Under the pieces are notes generated by a model. That model was given only the letters and a program-made list of their open reading frames with translations. It was not told the DNA's origin and did not search any database. A stretch of 64,000 nt of DNA from Delphinapterus leucas (taxonomy: Eukaryota > Chordata > Mammalia > Artiodactyla > Monodontidae), in the NCBI RefSeq assembly GCF_002288925.2, contig NW_022098021.1, forward strand, positions 33,796,065 through 33,860,064, read 5' to 3'. The position numbers and the translations under genes are program-made. Shown piece after piece: positions 46,299 through 59,080 of this stretch (positions within the stretch are counted from its first letter, which is position 1; the number at the start of each line of letters is the position of its first letter).

Positions 46299-46714
46299 AA
46301 AACAAACAAACAAAAAATGGTCGCAAAGAACCTAGGGGCAAGATGGGAATAAAGACACAGATCTACTAGATAATGGACTTGAGGTTATGGGGAGGGGGAA
46401 GCATAAGCTGTGACAAAGTGAGAGAGAGTCATGGACATATATACACTACCAAATGTAAAATAGATAGCTAGTGGGAAGCAGCTGCATAGCACAGGGAGAT
46501 CAGCTGGGTGCTTTGTGACCACCTACAGGGGTGGGATAGGGAGGGGGGGGGGAGGGGGATGCAAGAGGGAAGAGATATGGAGATATATGTATATGTATAA
46601 CTGATTCACTTTTTTATAAAGCAGAAACTAACACACCATTGTACAGCAATTATACTCCAATAAAGATTTTAAAAAATAAAAAAATAAATAAATAAAATTG
46701 TTCACCCCCCAAAA
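44997..46714 (+). mobile_element. 5'-truncated young L1 with a compound tail
   Basis: The element starts inside ORF2 (gaacaaaaaaattcacaatt) and runs through the 3' UTR to ccaataaagattttaaaaaa. The flanking duplication aaatac(ac)acatgttct at 44982-44996 and 46715-46731 differs only by one extra ac. After the first A-rich tail (aaataaaaaaataaataaat) comes ttgttcacccccc and then a second A run, so the tail is compound. The 5' truncation is typical of L1. Confidence 0.93.
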
Positions 46715-46731
46715 AAATACACACATGTTCT

Positions 46732-49700
46732 TCTTTTTGTTGTTTTATAATTGTTCATTGCTACTAACATGATTTATCTTCTTTTTCCCTAACTAGTTAT
46801 GATGTAAATTCAGATATGTATACAAATAAATATATTTGTATTCGATGGTAACATTCTGCACAGAAATGACCCGAGAAATTATTTCGTTGTCCAAAATCAG
46901 TCTTAACTCATAAAATAGGAAGATTTGCCAATTCCCTTGTATGTTTTTCTTCCTTTTCTTTTCTTTTTTTATCTGCTTGCTTTTTATCTTGATCTACTTA
47001 ATGTCAGTGCCACCTTATTAGTTCTAGATAACCTCCGTCTTTTCTTTCAACAACCAAAGAATGGTAAGCACTAGTTAAATTGTCTTGTAATGACTGTTGC
47101 ACAGCAGGATCATTTATTCTGAGCCATTTATAAAGAACACACAGCACAATGTTACAATCAGTGTGTACAGATTGGGTCAGGCTAATACAGAAGTGTACTT
47201 AAATGGCAGGATGCCACTTTAGTTCATCCATTGTGAAATGCTGAGTTATTTTCTTGCTACAAAGATCAAGCCTTTGAAGAATGTTGAAGGTTTTGAAGAA
47301 TATTTCTTTCATTTTCTTCCATACCTTATAGGAATAATATTCTGGAAACTTAAAGAAAAATATCAACTAGGCCAAGTAGTCCATATATACTTTATTAGGG
47401 AAACTTCCCTTAAACCAACTGTAGAATGATTAAAATTTAATTGTTTGGTAGCCAAGATGATTAAATTACTAATAGATTTGGGGGAGAACATTTAGCTAAT
47501 CTTCAGGCAGTTTCTTGTGTACTATAAGCACAGAAGCACAATTAATCATCTAGCCAAAAGTAATTCTAATTGATCTATTACAGAAATGGACGTTTAATTT
47601 TCAAGATTTAATTTAGTATGTATATGATTTAAGCAGTAATTTTATAATATGAAATCAAACAATGCTTTAGGTTAGAAACTGAACTGTAATTTTGTTTTGT
47701 AATCCAAGAACTAACACATATACTGAGTTTCAGTCACACAAAATAAATAACATTTACTGGAAAACTACTTGTATTCTGACATTCTTTTTTTTTCCTAGTT
47801 AGAATAGGTACAAAGCACGGTAAGATATTCTATGTAAAGAAGCAATATAACTAGATATTAAAGGGAATGATAATTTAATTTACTACATAAGATATTTAGA
47901 GTAAGAAAGGCATGACATGACACTAATTCAATTTTTAAATCCAGCCCACCGGTATAATAGTTTGTGCAAACTCTGCCTAGATTCTGTTACATGATCAACT
48001 GTTACCCATATTTTCCTGTGCTGTTGGATGTGTGATTTTTCGTGAGTCAAAATTGCTATTTCAATGAAAATGTCAAGGAGGATAGAGAACTTCAGGAAGG
48101 TAGGGGTGGCATGAAATGGAGGCAGTTGCACATTATATACACACTCACACTGAAGAGATTTCAGGGGAATTCTCCTGGTGTTTTCTCCTGAAAAGCTAGA
48201 CATATATATTTAGTTGAGAAGCTGGAAAATTTCCTGTGAAAATCATCTGATATACATTTCCAGATTTAAATTATATGAAAAATTTACCCTGCAGCTCTTT
48301 ATGTAATTATAAATTACCATATTAGAGATAAATACAAATTAAAGGCTATATATAGAGTTTAAAATATTGATCTTGATAAATTAGGTAAAAAATTATGTCA
48401 AAAGGAGAATGTATTTACATCAAATTCACTCAACACTATGGAGAAATGTTATAAAAGTGGTTAGTTTTCAAAAATCCATTCCTCCCATTCTCCTAGGAAG
48501 GTGAAGCTTCTTCATAATGCTTGGTAGGAGATATTTTGCAATTTTAAGATGCTTCAGATCAGCACAAACTGCACAATTGACATTTTAAGAAATGGGCTTT
48601 TTCTCTTACTCATCTATAAATATCAGTAACTGCAAGGATTACACTTAACATGTTAGAACAGTGACTTTTATGGATATTTTGGCCCTTCTATGCTTTAGAC
48701 ATCTAAGAGTAAGTCTATCTGTAATGTGGTAGATCAGTGTGCTATGCTTGCTAAATGAAACAAAAATAAGATTTTTTTCTTACAGCTACCATTTTACCTG
48801 GAAAATTACTGATTTTTTTCAAGAACATTAAATTCAGTATATTTTTTCTGCTCAAACAATAAAGTGAGGAGAATATACACTGTACTATTAAACTCTATAT
48901 TTTGTCAAAGCAGTAGATGGTAATTGTTCAAAAGTATGAAATAGACCAACATGCCTTTAAATCAATGATGTATAGATTATAGCTTTCCAAAATCCATGTA
49001 AATTTGTTATATGACAATGATGCCTTTGAAATATTGTTACCTATATCGATAGTATTTGGTGGATTAAAAACCATTTAAAGAAATTAAAATATCAGTGGAG
49101 CATCCAGATATAATTCTTACAAATATCTTAGGACTCAGTAGCTTTTCTTCTCTATTTTCTCAACAGTAGTGTAGTGAATATTATAGAAATGCTTTCAAGC
49201 TATTTTCCTTTCTCCATGACAGTGATGAGGACTTTATTAGGGAAGAATTAAGTTTTGGAGGAGGTGAATCTTATACAAGTTCAGAGGTTCTTTTTAAATA
49301 AAGTAATGCAAAATTAGAAATGTATAATTAAGTATGAAAATGAATATCTAATTAGAATGAGAAAGAAATCATAATTAATAGTACATTTTAAAAAAATGGT
49401 TGAAAACCACAAACATCACAAAAATCCAGAAAATTAACATGATATATGCTCAATTAATTGCATAACACCTGCTATACCTTTTTTCCTCTACATTTTTGGC
49501 TGCATACTCTTCAATCAACTTTTCATATAACAATGGTTTCCTTATACCTTTTTCTATACCTGGAAGAGAAAAAATAATCAGGTTTTTTCTCCTAGCATGT
49601 CTGATCAAAATGTATTTATTTTTGATGGCTTATAGGAGTGCTTTTTATATATTATTGAAAATGTCATGCAATTTCTAGAATTGTTTTCAAATTTGGGAAA

Positions 49701-50690
49701 GTCTCTTAGAGAATTTTTAAACATATGAGTAAGGTTTAGAAAAATTTTACACAGACTAGCTTCTGGCTCTAGACATTTTACAACCAGACTCTCCTCTCCA
49801 ACTCATAGGTTGATGAGTGCAAGCACCTTAGGTCAATGAGTGGGAGAGTATTTCTGGAGGTCATTCCTACCCTGGAACAGGTAGCAATACTCTGTGTACA
49901 GAAGTGACTGTGAATCACATATTTCCCACTAAACTCAAACTAAATGGATCTCCACCTTAAATTCCCCTTAGCTATATTTCCAAATGCTCAAACTCATCCC
50001 ATGCTACCTAACAAGAGGGGAAGATGAATGGCAACAGACTGTGGTCTTAATCAATTGCAGTTAAATTATCTCACTTTCACAAACTTTTCAAAACTCATAT
50101 GACTGTATAAACACATTGCTGGACCATTTTGGGGGTTGTGGAAGGAACCAAATGACGGACCTGGCTATATAAACTCCATTAGCTTCAAGATGGATCTGTC
50201 TCTGAATATGAAGTGAAGATTAGATCAAAAGTAAGGTGAAAATCATGCTCATTGCAAATGTTTTAAAAAATACAGATCACATTAGAGATGACTTAACGTG
50301 TGGATTTGAGTTCTTGACTTTTGAAAAGGAAGTGACTTTCTATCATTTGAAAGATCTGAAAATAATTGTTTCATACACTGACGTTTCCTCCTCTGAGTGA
50401 AATTATTTGACACTATGCTTGCATTATGTTCTCACTCTTTGCACTGTTCGCTGGGGGACTTCAACCAAACCCTGTTGCCTTTTTCATGTTACTTTCTTGA
50501 TGTTTGTCTCTGCCTTTCTCTTGAGATCCAGATCTGAGTATCCTATTAGTTGTCATTAGTTGGTCACTGACACTTTAATATTCCAAAGACTCAGTCCCTC
50601 AGATACTATGCCAAAGATGCTTTTCACCTTTATTTAACATTTGCAACCTTGTCATCAGTGAATCCCTATGTATATTTATGTTAGCCAGAG
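46732..50690. other. Long AT-rich, repeat-poor non-coding stretch
   Basis: Four kilobases without a recognised young repeat. I see no exon with plausible splice sites and coding bias, and no RNA gene. The frames present are under 95 residues with no motif. Unique intergenic or intronic DNA is the simplest reading. Confidence 0.5.
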
Positions 50691-50699
50691 GCCTCTTAA

Positions 50700-51435
50700 T
50701 CACCTCTCTACATGCAATCCTTTACTCCTATTTCTTCCTAACTTCATCCCCATACAACTACCTTACTTTGGGTCCACCCTTCTGATCTACATCATTGCAA
50801 TAACATATTTACTTATTTCCTTAGCTGATATCTGAATCTCTTGCTAGAATACATACTGTCAGATTGTGTCAAGATGCTGCTTAGATATATTCAAAAATTC
50901 CTATAAAATTATTCTGTGGTTTCTGGACTTCAGGTTAATGTTCAAAGTTCTTAGTTTATTTCACAAGCTCCTGCCCTTTTTATAGCTCTATCTCCTGCTA
51001 TTGCCCCATATGTAATCTCTACTTAAGCCATTATAATTAATTTCCAGGTTTTGGACTCCTGATGCTGACTCAATGCTTTGTATCCCTACATGCTATTCTC
51101 CAGGCATGGAACATTCTTATCCTTTTCTCTACTTAGGAAAGTTCTTCACGAACTTCAAGACTCATCACAAGAGTAACCAATCTCTTCTAAGAAAAGTTCC
51201 CAGAGCTGATGGGCTAGTTGAGAAGTCTATTCTTTCCTTTGCTGTCATAGCATCTGGGTATACTTTTATGAGAGCAGTAACTAACCACGTTGTAATCACT
51301 GTTTTTTTACTTCGTTCCTCATAGACTATGAGTTCAATGAGATAAAAATCTATGCTGTTCACTTCTTCACTCTGAGCACAAAATGTGTCTGGTACATAGG
51401 AGGTGATTTCAAGTATCTTTTGAATGAATGATTAA
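50700..51435 (+). mobile_element. L2-like LINE 3' region
   Basis: The sense L2 order is visible: catcattgcaataacatatt, cttcaggttaatgttcaaag, tttcacaagctcctgccctt, gcatggaacattcttatcct, gaaaagttcccagagctgat, agactatgagttcaatgaga, gtctggtacataggaggtga, ending in gaatgaatgattaattg, the typical L2 tail. Confidence 0.65.
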
Positions 51436-52620
51436 TTGAAGGGAATGTTCTGAGGTGTAGGTTAGCGATTAACCTACGAAAAGTTGAACATATAGGTGGG
51501 TGGGAGAATAGGGTTTCATAAGACTTTGCAATTCTGTAAAGCAGGAGCAACGTATAGCTTTTCTTCTTAGTTTGTTTACAAATTGGTAATACTAAGCCAA
51601 CTACTTCTTTTCACCCCTTACCACATCTTAGTGACTCTTAGCATATATAAAAGGAACTATGTCACTAAAAACATAAATCAGAAGGTAGGAAAGTGAGCTC
51701 AATATATTAAAAATAATTCACAAATTGGAAACTCACAGCATGTACAAAAATTGACACAATATCTAAGAGGATGCAATGTACTTGAGGAGAGTATTCATGT
51801 TTTGGGCAGCTCTGACCGAGTAAAATTTCATTTATGATGATAATGGCTATGGAAAAAGAGACCATAGTCAGAGAAAGTGTAAAATGTTTATTTAAATCAA
51901 TACTTAAGAAGTGATAGTTGTACCTGTTTGTGTACCTCACTAGAATGTCTCACTTCTTTTTGTCTCTCTCTTCTCTCTGATATATGTGCACATATAACAA
52001 CCTAGAAAAAGAGAATAATGCATTCTGTGTTTTATGTGTATGTATGAGCAGCCAGAACAACTTTATTGAATTGATTTTCTCCAAATAAATATAACCCTCT
52101 CTCATGACTGCATGTTTAATTTCTTGCCTGAGTTTCAGTTGGTCTACTCCTGGAAGGTAAGATTTTATTGATATTGTCTATATATATTACATTCTTCAGT
52201 TTGCCACCCAATTTTATAACATGACCTTCCTCATAACATGGCTAACTAAAACAGATTTAGATTGTTCATCTTTTTATTTAATATAGGATATGGAGGTGTT
52301 TACAAGTTATTATAGTAATAATAATAATGTCATATATCCTTAGTTATGCCTAACTAATTAGGAACTTATGATGATTTAAATACAAATGATGCTAAAATTT
52401 ACTTTTATGCTTGAAGAAAAAATATTGTGTTAAATTTTTAGTATACATAATAATTTAGGAGGATTGTTTAACAGTGAAAATATGTTTCAAGTGATTTCAA
52501 GTGTCACTTTACATGCCAGTAATCAATGCGGTCAATCTAAATTCTTTTACTTTATGTATTTTATTCTACTTCTTATTGTTACTTTTCCTAGAATTTATTT
52601 CCCTATGACTTTATTTAATA
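51436..52620. other. AT-rich non-coding DNA
   Basis: No gene or family-level repeat recognised. Confidence 0.5.
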
Positions 52621-52630
52621 TTAGCCATGA

Positions 52631-52998
52631 GGGACTTTCCTGGTGGCACAGTGGTTAAGAATACGTCTGCCATTTCAGGGGACACGGGTTCGATGCCTGA
52701 TCCAGGAAGATCCCACATGCTGCAGAGCAACTAAACCTGTGCACCACAACTACTGAGCCTGTGCTCTAGAGCCCACGAGCCATAACTACTGAGTCTGTGT
52801 GCCACAACTACTGAAGCCCACCTGCCTAGAGCCCTTTTTATGCAACAAGAGAAGCCACAACAATGAGAAGCCCACTCACTGCAATGAAAGGTAACCCTTA
52901 CTCCCTGCAGCTAGAGAAAGCCCATGCATAGCAACAAAGACCTAACGCCACCAAAAATAAATAAATAAAATTATTAAGAAAAATAAAACAAAATAAAT
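52631..52998 (+). mobile_element. CHR-1-type SINE
   Basis: The tRNA-like head (gggactttcctggtggcaca) with box B gggttcgatgcc is followed by the long CHR-1 body with repeated ccacaactactgag units and an A-rich, AAATA-type tail. The duplication ttagccatga is at 52621-52630 and 52999-53008. It is longer than CHR-2 because it retains the internal block that CHR-2 copies lack. The presence of both forms supports a cetacean source. Confidence 0.92.
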
Positions 52999-53008
52999 TT
53001 AGCCATGA

Positions 53009-53461
53009 TTTTGTGTTAGATATGATTTAATTAATAACCTGAATTTTAAATATTCTCTAGCTAGGAATTTTCACATATTTAAACTGCATTTTTCTAAATT
53101 CTTTTAAGCCAAAGGGATTTTCAACATAACCTGATTAGTATAGGTGCCAAGAATTAGTTGGATATTATACCAAAATAAATTAATATTTAAATGCTTCAAT
53201 TAAAAAAATAAATGTTTCAATGAAAACTGATTACATTTAAGTCATTTATTATGTAGCAGAAAGAAATAACTAATTCAAAGTTTATTAATTATTTCAAAAT
53301 AGTGAATACATGAGAAAGTCAATATTTGGATGTTTTAAAATTATTTATTATTATAAATTATGGTTAGTCAAGAAATACCAATCAAACTTAAACCATCTGC
53401 TAAGAGTACATTTATTTCTACTTTGTTTCCTGATACCAAAATAAAATTTTAATGTTAAGAT
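53009..53461. other. Very AT-rich non-coding DNA
   Basis: Nothing recognised. Confidence 0.5.
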
Positions 53462-53672
53462 GTCTGATACTAATCAACCTAAGTTCAAAATCCAGCTTTG
53501 CCACTAATAAGTTCTGTGATCATGGCCAGGTTATTTCACTTTCTTATACTTCAGTTTATTTGTGAAAAGTGGATAATAGAAGCTACTTCGTAAGTTTTTC
53601 ATGAGGACTAAATAAGATTATGAGTAAAATGTTCTCAGCATGGTTTCTGTCATATAGTACTCAATGAAGAGT
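53462..53672 (+). mobile_element. MIR SINE, nearly complete core
   Basis: Blocks caaaatccagctttgccact, gttctgtgatcatggccagg, ttatttcactttcttatact, aagtggataatagaagctac, catgaggactaaataagatt and catatagtactcaatgaa follow the MIR order from the tRNA-related 3' part through the core. Confidence 0.8.
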
Positions 53673-53919
53673 ACATAAATCAAATGATTTTAATACAATT
53701 AAATATAAACAGTACGTAATAGTTTAATCAATCACTTTCAGTTTCAATTATAATTACTAAACAAAGTACATTTTCATGATCCTTAACAACAGCCATTTAA
53801 AGAATATCATTGGTGGGAAGTGAGATACTTACACTGGCTCATGTATGCATGTATTAAGACTGTTAAAAAAAATGCTGAAAGTCTTTGAATGCTATACCCT
53901 CAGGATTAGTAGGTGGTGT

Positions 53920-54655
53920 TGGCTATTACTGCATTTGCTTTTATTGATTCATTTTATGAATTAATTTATGATCTTCATTTTAGTTACCCTATTTCAATAA
54001 CCTCCTTTGCAACATTTCTTATGTTTCTGGACACATTTAATAGTGGTGTTCTCTTCAAATTCTTATCCCTTAAACGTTGGCTTTACACACTGATCTATCC
54101 TCAGCTCACTTTTCATCGACCACTCTTCAGATGATTTCATCTACTCCAAGGGCTTCAATTACTATCATTTGCTAAGAAGTCCCACATTTATTCCTCCAGC
54201 ATATAGCTCTTTAGATCACAAAATCAAATGCCCTATTGAGCATCCCTGTCTTGATTCCCATAGGCACTTTAAATTCATTACGCTCCAAACTGAAGTCAGC
54301 ATCATCTGTCTATAAACTGTTCTTCTTCTGTTAATTTTTATTGCAATGAAAACTACTACTGTCACCCAGGTGTGAAAACTGAAAACCTGGGTAGAATCTT
54401 TGACTTATCTCTCCATCTCAGCCCCCACGGCAATCAAACACCAAATTCTATCAAATTATCTTCATTCCGACTGTCGCCACCCAGCACTAGATGATATCAA
54501 CCCTTTCCAAGAATATTTCAACAGATTTTTAAATACTATGCTTTTTACCAGTCCTTTGTACCTCCATTCCATTCTCTGTAACATAGACAGAGTAATCTTT
54601 TAAAGCACAAATATAATAATCTGGTCAATTTTCAAAATTTGTGGCATTCAGGCCA
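53920..54655 (+). mobile_element. L2-like LINE fossil, first part
   Basis: Sense-strand L2-like blocks: ttcagatgatttcatctact, gaagtcccacatttattcct, cccataggcactttaaattc, cgctccaaactgaagtcagc, atcaaacaccaaattctatc, catagacagagtaatctttt, aaatataataatctggtcaa. The element appears to resume at 55090 after a 430-bp interruption. Confidence 0.5.
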
Positions 54656-55085
54656 GAGTATAAATGGAGATAAATGGCTCTTTCCCTTCTCTATTTTCAT
54701 GCTTCATTCATAACTGCTAGGGAACCTATATATAAGTGCTATTATACACATTTATATGTAGACACTCCTAGCTGTATATCTGTTCATTGTCCATAGCCAT
54801 CCTCCCTTTAACAACTGTTCAGGTACCTTCTTTCAGGTCTAGAGGTAAGCCCACAGGTGAGATCTGCCCTTAGGTGACAGACCCGGAGAAGAACCCACAC
54901 AGGTCATAGAAGAAGTTTGGAATCATCTGGACATGGAATTCTGTGTGACTATATGCACAGAGAACTCTCTAGAAAGATGGGCATGAATGCCATGTGGGTT
55001 TGTGTCCTTGGCCCTTTGGACTCCTTGCCCTGTGGATGGCCAGAGGAAACCATAGACAAGAATTCATTTTTCTGAATTCTGTGTA
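54656..55085. other. Unidentified segment interrupting the L2-like fossil
   Basis: About 430 bases of different character (gaggtaagcccacaggtgag, ctggacatggaattctgtgt) separate the two L2-like parts. No ends or family could be recognised; it could be an old transposon. Confidence 0.3.
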
Positions 55086-55089
55086 ATAC

Positions 55090-55520
55090 TGTGATATTAT
55101 TACTCCATTTTAAAAATCTTTAATGACTTCTTATTTCCCAGGGTCAAGTCCAAACTCTTTAGTATAAATTACAGGGCCTTTTATGGTCTGAATCTTGTAG
55201 ATTTCCTCTGTTTCATTTCACAACATACAATATCTCCTATTCTAAAATCTAGTAAATAAGGAGTCATTTTAGCTTACTGAATATGGAACATCCCCTCTTC
55301 TACCCAGGCTTTTGCATAAACCATTTTCTTTGCTTTCAGCACTCTCCACCTCCTTTCTGCTTGGACATTCTCTTGTTATATTTCAGATCTCAGCTAATTT
55401 ATACTTTTTTTCAAGGAAATTTCTCTTATGTTTATCCACGATAGACCTCTGTGCTTCTCCACCACTAAAGGTTCATGCATCCCAGGTATCATGCACTTAA
55501 TGTTTTATTTACACAAATGC
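55090..55520 (+). mobile_element. L2-like LINE fossil, second part
   Basis: Continues in sense: tctttaatgacttcttattt, gtccaaactctttagtataa, agggccttttatggtctgaa, cacaacatacaatatctcct, tttgctttcagcactctcca and tatttcagatctcagctaat. It matches the L2 stretch ahead of the 3' end. Confidence 0.6.
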
Positions 55521-57390
55521 TAAACATCCATTCTGTGAATCTGACTGGAGTCCCATGGAGAGATTATGGTGAATCCTACGTGGTTTTGGAACATGATCCA
55601 TGTTCAATGCTATAATCCACAGGGTAGTGTTTTCTACTATTCTTTGCCCCCACCTCCTGCTGTTCTGATTCTTCTCCCATCCTGCTGCAAAATTTCGGCT
55701 TCTTCCTTGATTTTTACAAAAAAAGTCATACCACGTTTGTAATAGAATTTTGTTGAGGGTAATTTAGTTGAAGATTCCAGGCGTCATCAGGAAAGGTCAA
55801 AATCTTATAGCATGATATTTCAACTGAGAACTCTTTACACATTTTTCCTTGGCAGTTTCTCCTTGGCTCTCTCTCCCAATGGAAGTCTTCCCCTTCCTTA
55901 CTCTTTCCTCACCAAGCTGAAAGCTCAGTTTTTTTTGTCCTTAATTTCCTTCAGAAAAACCTCAATATCATCCCTCTTCATTTCGCAGATTTTTCAGCTC
56001 TGCCATAGTTTCTATCCTGCAGAAATCTTATTGAAATACATTCTAAATAAAGCCAATATGTCTCTCCAAAATATATTTTCGTACCAATTACTAAAAAGGA
56101 AAAAAAAAGTCTGTGTTTACAGTATGGTCAAGATACTGGAGTTGGGTCCAGTTTATTGCCCACTGCTTGAGACCTATTAGGGAGCTACAGTAGAACAATT
56201 ATTGCAATGCTTATATCTGACTTGAGTAAATCCTGAGTATTATGTATCCATCTCATTAAAGCAGCTTTTAGTTCAGTAACAAAACATAGGAGTTAACATA
56301 ATAAGATTGTGACCCATAAATGTCAGTGAAAATTATGCATTAATGTGTACCTGATTGTCATTAGCAACATTCTTTCATAAAACAGATGTCTATCTGCTCT
56401 CTACAATGTTGTATCTGCCAGGTTTGCCATCTCCAGAAATGAATCTTTGATTTATTATTGCCCCAGGCTAATTGAAGAAAATGTTAAGTCTCAGCTTTGT
56501 GATTCATGCATATTGACTATGTGGTCAGTGAAAGAGAAAGAAACCAGAGATTTTATGGAACAAGGGCCATCTGTGTCTTATTTTAAACTGATTAAATGTG
56601 GTGCAATCTATGACAAAATGACAACAGTTATAGACTTCAGTATGTGAGGATTAAAAAGAATCACATTTAAGAGTTGGTAATTGACTAGTATTTTCCAAGT
56701 GGAATTAAACTTTAATTTCCACAGATGTCTTTTGGTCATGGCCACGCTACTGGGTGAAGGCAATATTGAAAGAAAAAGACACTTTTGATTATTTCTGCTA
56801 TGGAAAATCTTACACAAATGCTCACCTTTTATCTGAAACTCATGTTAAATGATCTCTTTCCTTTTATTTTTTTTAACACAAATTCACTTTAATAGAATAC
56901 GATAATGTATGTACAAAATCAGGTGTTATGCTGAATTTATTATGCAGCAGATCATGTTCTTTATTAGTGAGTTAGTCTTACAAAAGAAAATCTAATTTTG
57001 GATATTGTAAATGACATGTCATAAATCTATTTCTTTAAAAGTTAAGATAAATTGATTAATTTGAGAGAGCACCTACAATGTGGCAAATAGTACAAACTTA
57101 TTTTCCCTTGGTTCCATTATCGATACATAAGTATAATATCTCTCATGGAATGGAACTTTTAAAACTCACCATTTTCTTATATTTTTTATGATTACAACAA
57201 GAAAACTATGATAGGAAACTGGAAAGATCTCAGGAGTTGACTCATCAGAACTCACCTTCAATCAACCAACCATAACAGTAAAGATTCTGCACACAGCCTC
57301 AAGACATTTATAAGGATATGGTTACAGGGAAATAATTGAAGTGACTTGTCAAGTGATTTCTATAAAATATTATTTGACTTCCAAAAATTT
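55521..57390. other. Non-coding DNA, no confident element
   Basis: No gene. A 122-residue open frame at 55812-56180 is leucine-, serine- and phenylalanine-rich with no recognisable domain, and I judge it to be chance. Confidence 0.45.
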
Positions 57391-57394
57391 AGGG

Positions 57395-57545
57395 CTAAGA
57401 AAGACCTTAGAAACCATATATTCAAAATCTCTTATTTTGCAGATATAGACTTGGAGATCCAGATAAGTAAATAATGTCTTCAAATTTATGTAGAGAATTA
57501 GCTACAGAGTTAGAATCTCCTCACTTCTGCTCTTTCTATCACACC
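57395..57545 (+). mobile_element. MIR-related fragment
   Basis: Blocks agaaagaccttagaaaccat, caaaatctcttattttgcag, atatagacttggagatccag, ttagctacagagttagaatc and tctgctctttctatcacacc resemble a CORE-SINE such as MIR3. The subfamily is uncertain. Confidence 0.5.
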
Positions 57546-57547
57546 AA

Positions 57548-57800
57548 ATAATAGTCATAGGTAGCATTTAATTAGTGCTAAGCACAATTCTAAGCACTTT
57601 ATATATATTCATTTATTTAATCTTTACAACTACACTATCACGTAGTTACTATTATTATCTCTATTTTATTGATGGTCAAACTGGAGTCCAAGCAGGAGAA
57701 GTGATTCATCCAGGATCACAAGGCAAGTAGAGAGAGAAACTGGGGTGCAAACTGGCAATCTGGCTCCAGCGTCTGTGACCTTAACTGCCATAATTTATTG
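57548..57800 (+). mobile_element. MIR SINE fossil, well preserved
   Basis: A good match to the MIR core in order: gcacaattctaagcacttta, tatattcatttatttaatct, tcacgtagttactattatta, aagtgattcatccaggatca, caaggcaagtagagagagaa, ctggcaatctggctccagcg, tctgtgaccttaactgccat. Confidence 0.85.
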
Positions 57801-58815
57801 TGCCCATAGCTGATTATTTAAATCTACAATTCACTAGTACAGCATAGCTATTGTTTAAAACTTCTTTTAATAGGTGATTTAACTAAATTCATGTGTATAT
57901 ATGAATGGATTTCATTTATACAATAAATATGTATTTATGGCAGTATGTACAATTATTTTTAGCTCCTTTTTAAAATCTCTAAAACCCGAGTAAACAGAAA
58001 ATAATGCACGTTTCCCGCTCATGTTCAAGAAGTATCAAGTTGCAAAATTCCTAGTCAAATGGTCCCAGATATGCTCACTCTCTCTTTTTTTTTTTTTTAC
58101 AAATGGGAAAGGAAGAGGTAAGTAGAGTGAGTAGATCTCAAGATCGCTGTTTTTCTTTGAAATTTGAGCTGCTAATCGCTCATAATCATCCTCTATTCCT
58201 AAATAATTCACATTTCTCAAATTAGTATTATATAAGACAAAATAGACTGAGAGAGATAAAATCAAAAAAGAAAAATTGAACTACATGGATTTATATGCAA
58301 TATATATACATATGTTTTATGATTAGTTCTTATCATTTTGGAGAGATACGGTTGATATCTTTGAAAAACATGAAATACAAGAAAATTAATACAGGCTCTC
58401 AACTTATTCCTGAATCACTTTTCTATGAAGAGTCATTTGTTTCTTATGCCATGTTAACCCTTTCAGATTTCATTGAAGTTTGCCTTTCACTCAAAGTTTG
58501 TTTTTCACCAAGAAATACAGATTATGGCACTTTATTATATTTTCTGCAATGATAATTATGAGGCAAGGACAAAACCACATTGAAATGCAAATGTTGGGCA
58601 GCTTGATAACCCAACTGCTAGTTAAATAGCATGTGCACTCAACCATCCTTGAAGTTATTCAAATTTGTGTCCCAGCAAATGGACAAACTGCATGTAATGA
58701 ATCTTTAGTATCTTGAGGATAAAAAATCACAAATATTAAATCTGTGAAAGCTAAATGACTACATTTTACAAAAAGAAGCTTAGGGTATAAGATAAAACTA
58801 AGTTCATGTTTAATA
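57801..58815. other. AT-rich non-coding DNA
   Basis: No gene. A poly(T) run is at about 58085-58100. Confidence 0.5.
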
Positions 58816-59080
58816 AAGGGGTCCCCAACCCCCGGGTCGTGGATGGGTACTGGTCGTGGCCTGTTGGGAACTGGGCCTCACAGCAGCAGGTGAGCGGCGG
58901 ACAAGTGAGTGAAGCTTCAACTGCTGCTCCCCATCGCTCTCATTACTGCCTGAACCATCACTCGCATCACCACCTGAACCATCTCCCCCTCCCCCAAACC
59001 CTGGCCACGTCTGTGGAAAAATTGTCTTCAAAGAAAATGGTTCATGGTGCCAAATGGTGCCAAAAATTTGGGGACCACTG
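58816..59080 (+). mobile_element. MER1-like hAT-Charlie DNA transposon
   Basis: The ends aaggggtccccaaccccc and aaaatttggggaccactg are imperfect terminal inverted repeats of the MER1 type (cagtggtccccaacc). The subterminal blocks cgtggcctgttgggaactgg, cacagcagcaggtgagcggc and tctgtggaaaaattgtcttc also match that family. Flanking octamers tttaataa and ttttataa, within a base of the ends, agree at 7 of 8 positions, as expected for a hAT 8-bp duplication. GC content is well above the surroundings. No transposase. The CDS-like frames across it are artefacts. Confidence 0.8.

Noticed and set aside
55812..56180. 122-residue open frame, plus strand
   Set aside because: Low-complexity hydrophobic and serine-rich composition, no homology recognised, and no nearby exon or promoter structure.
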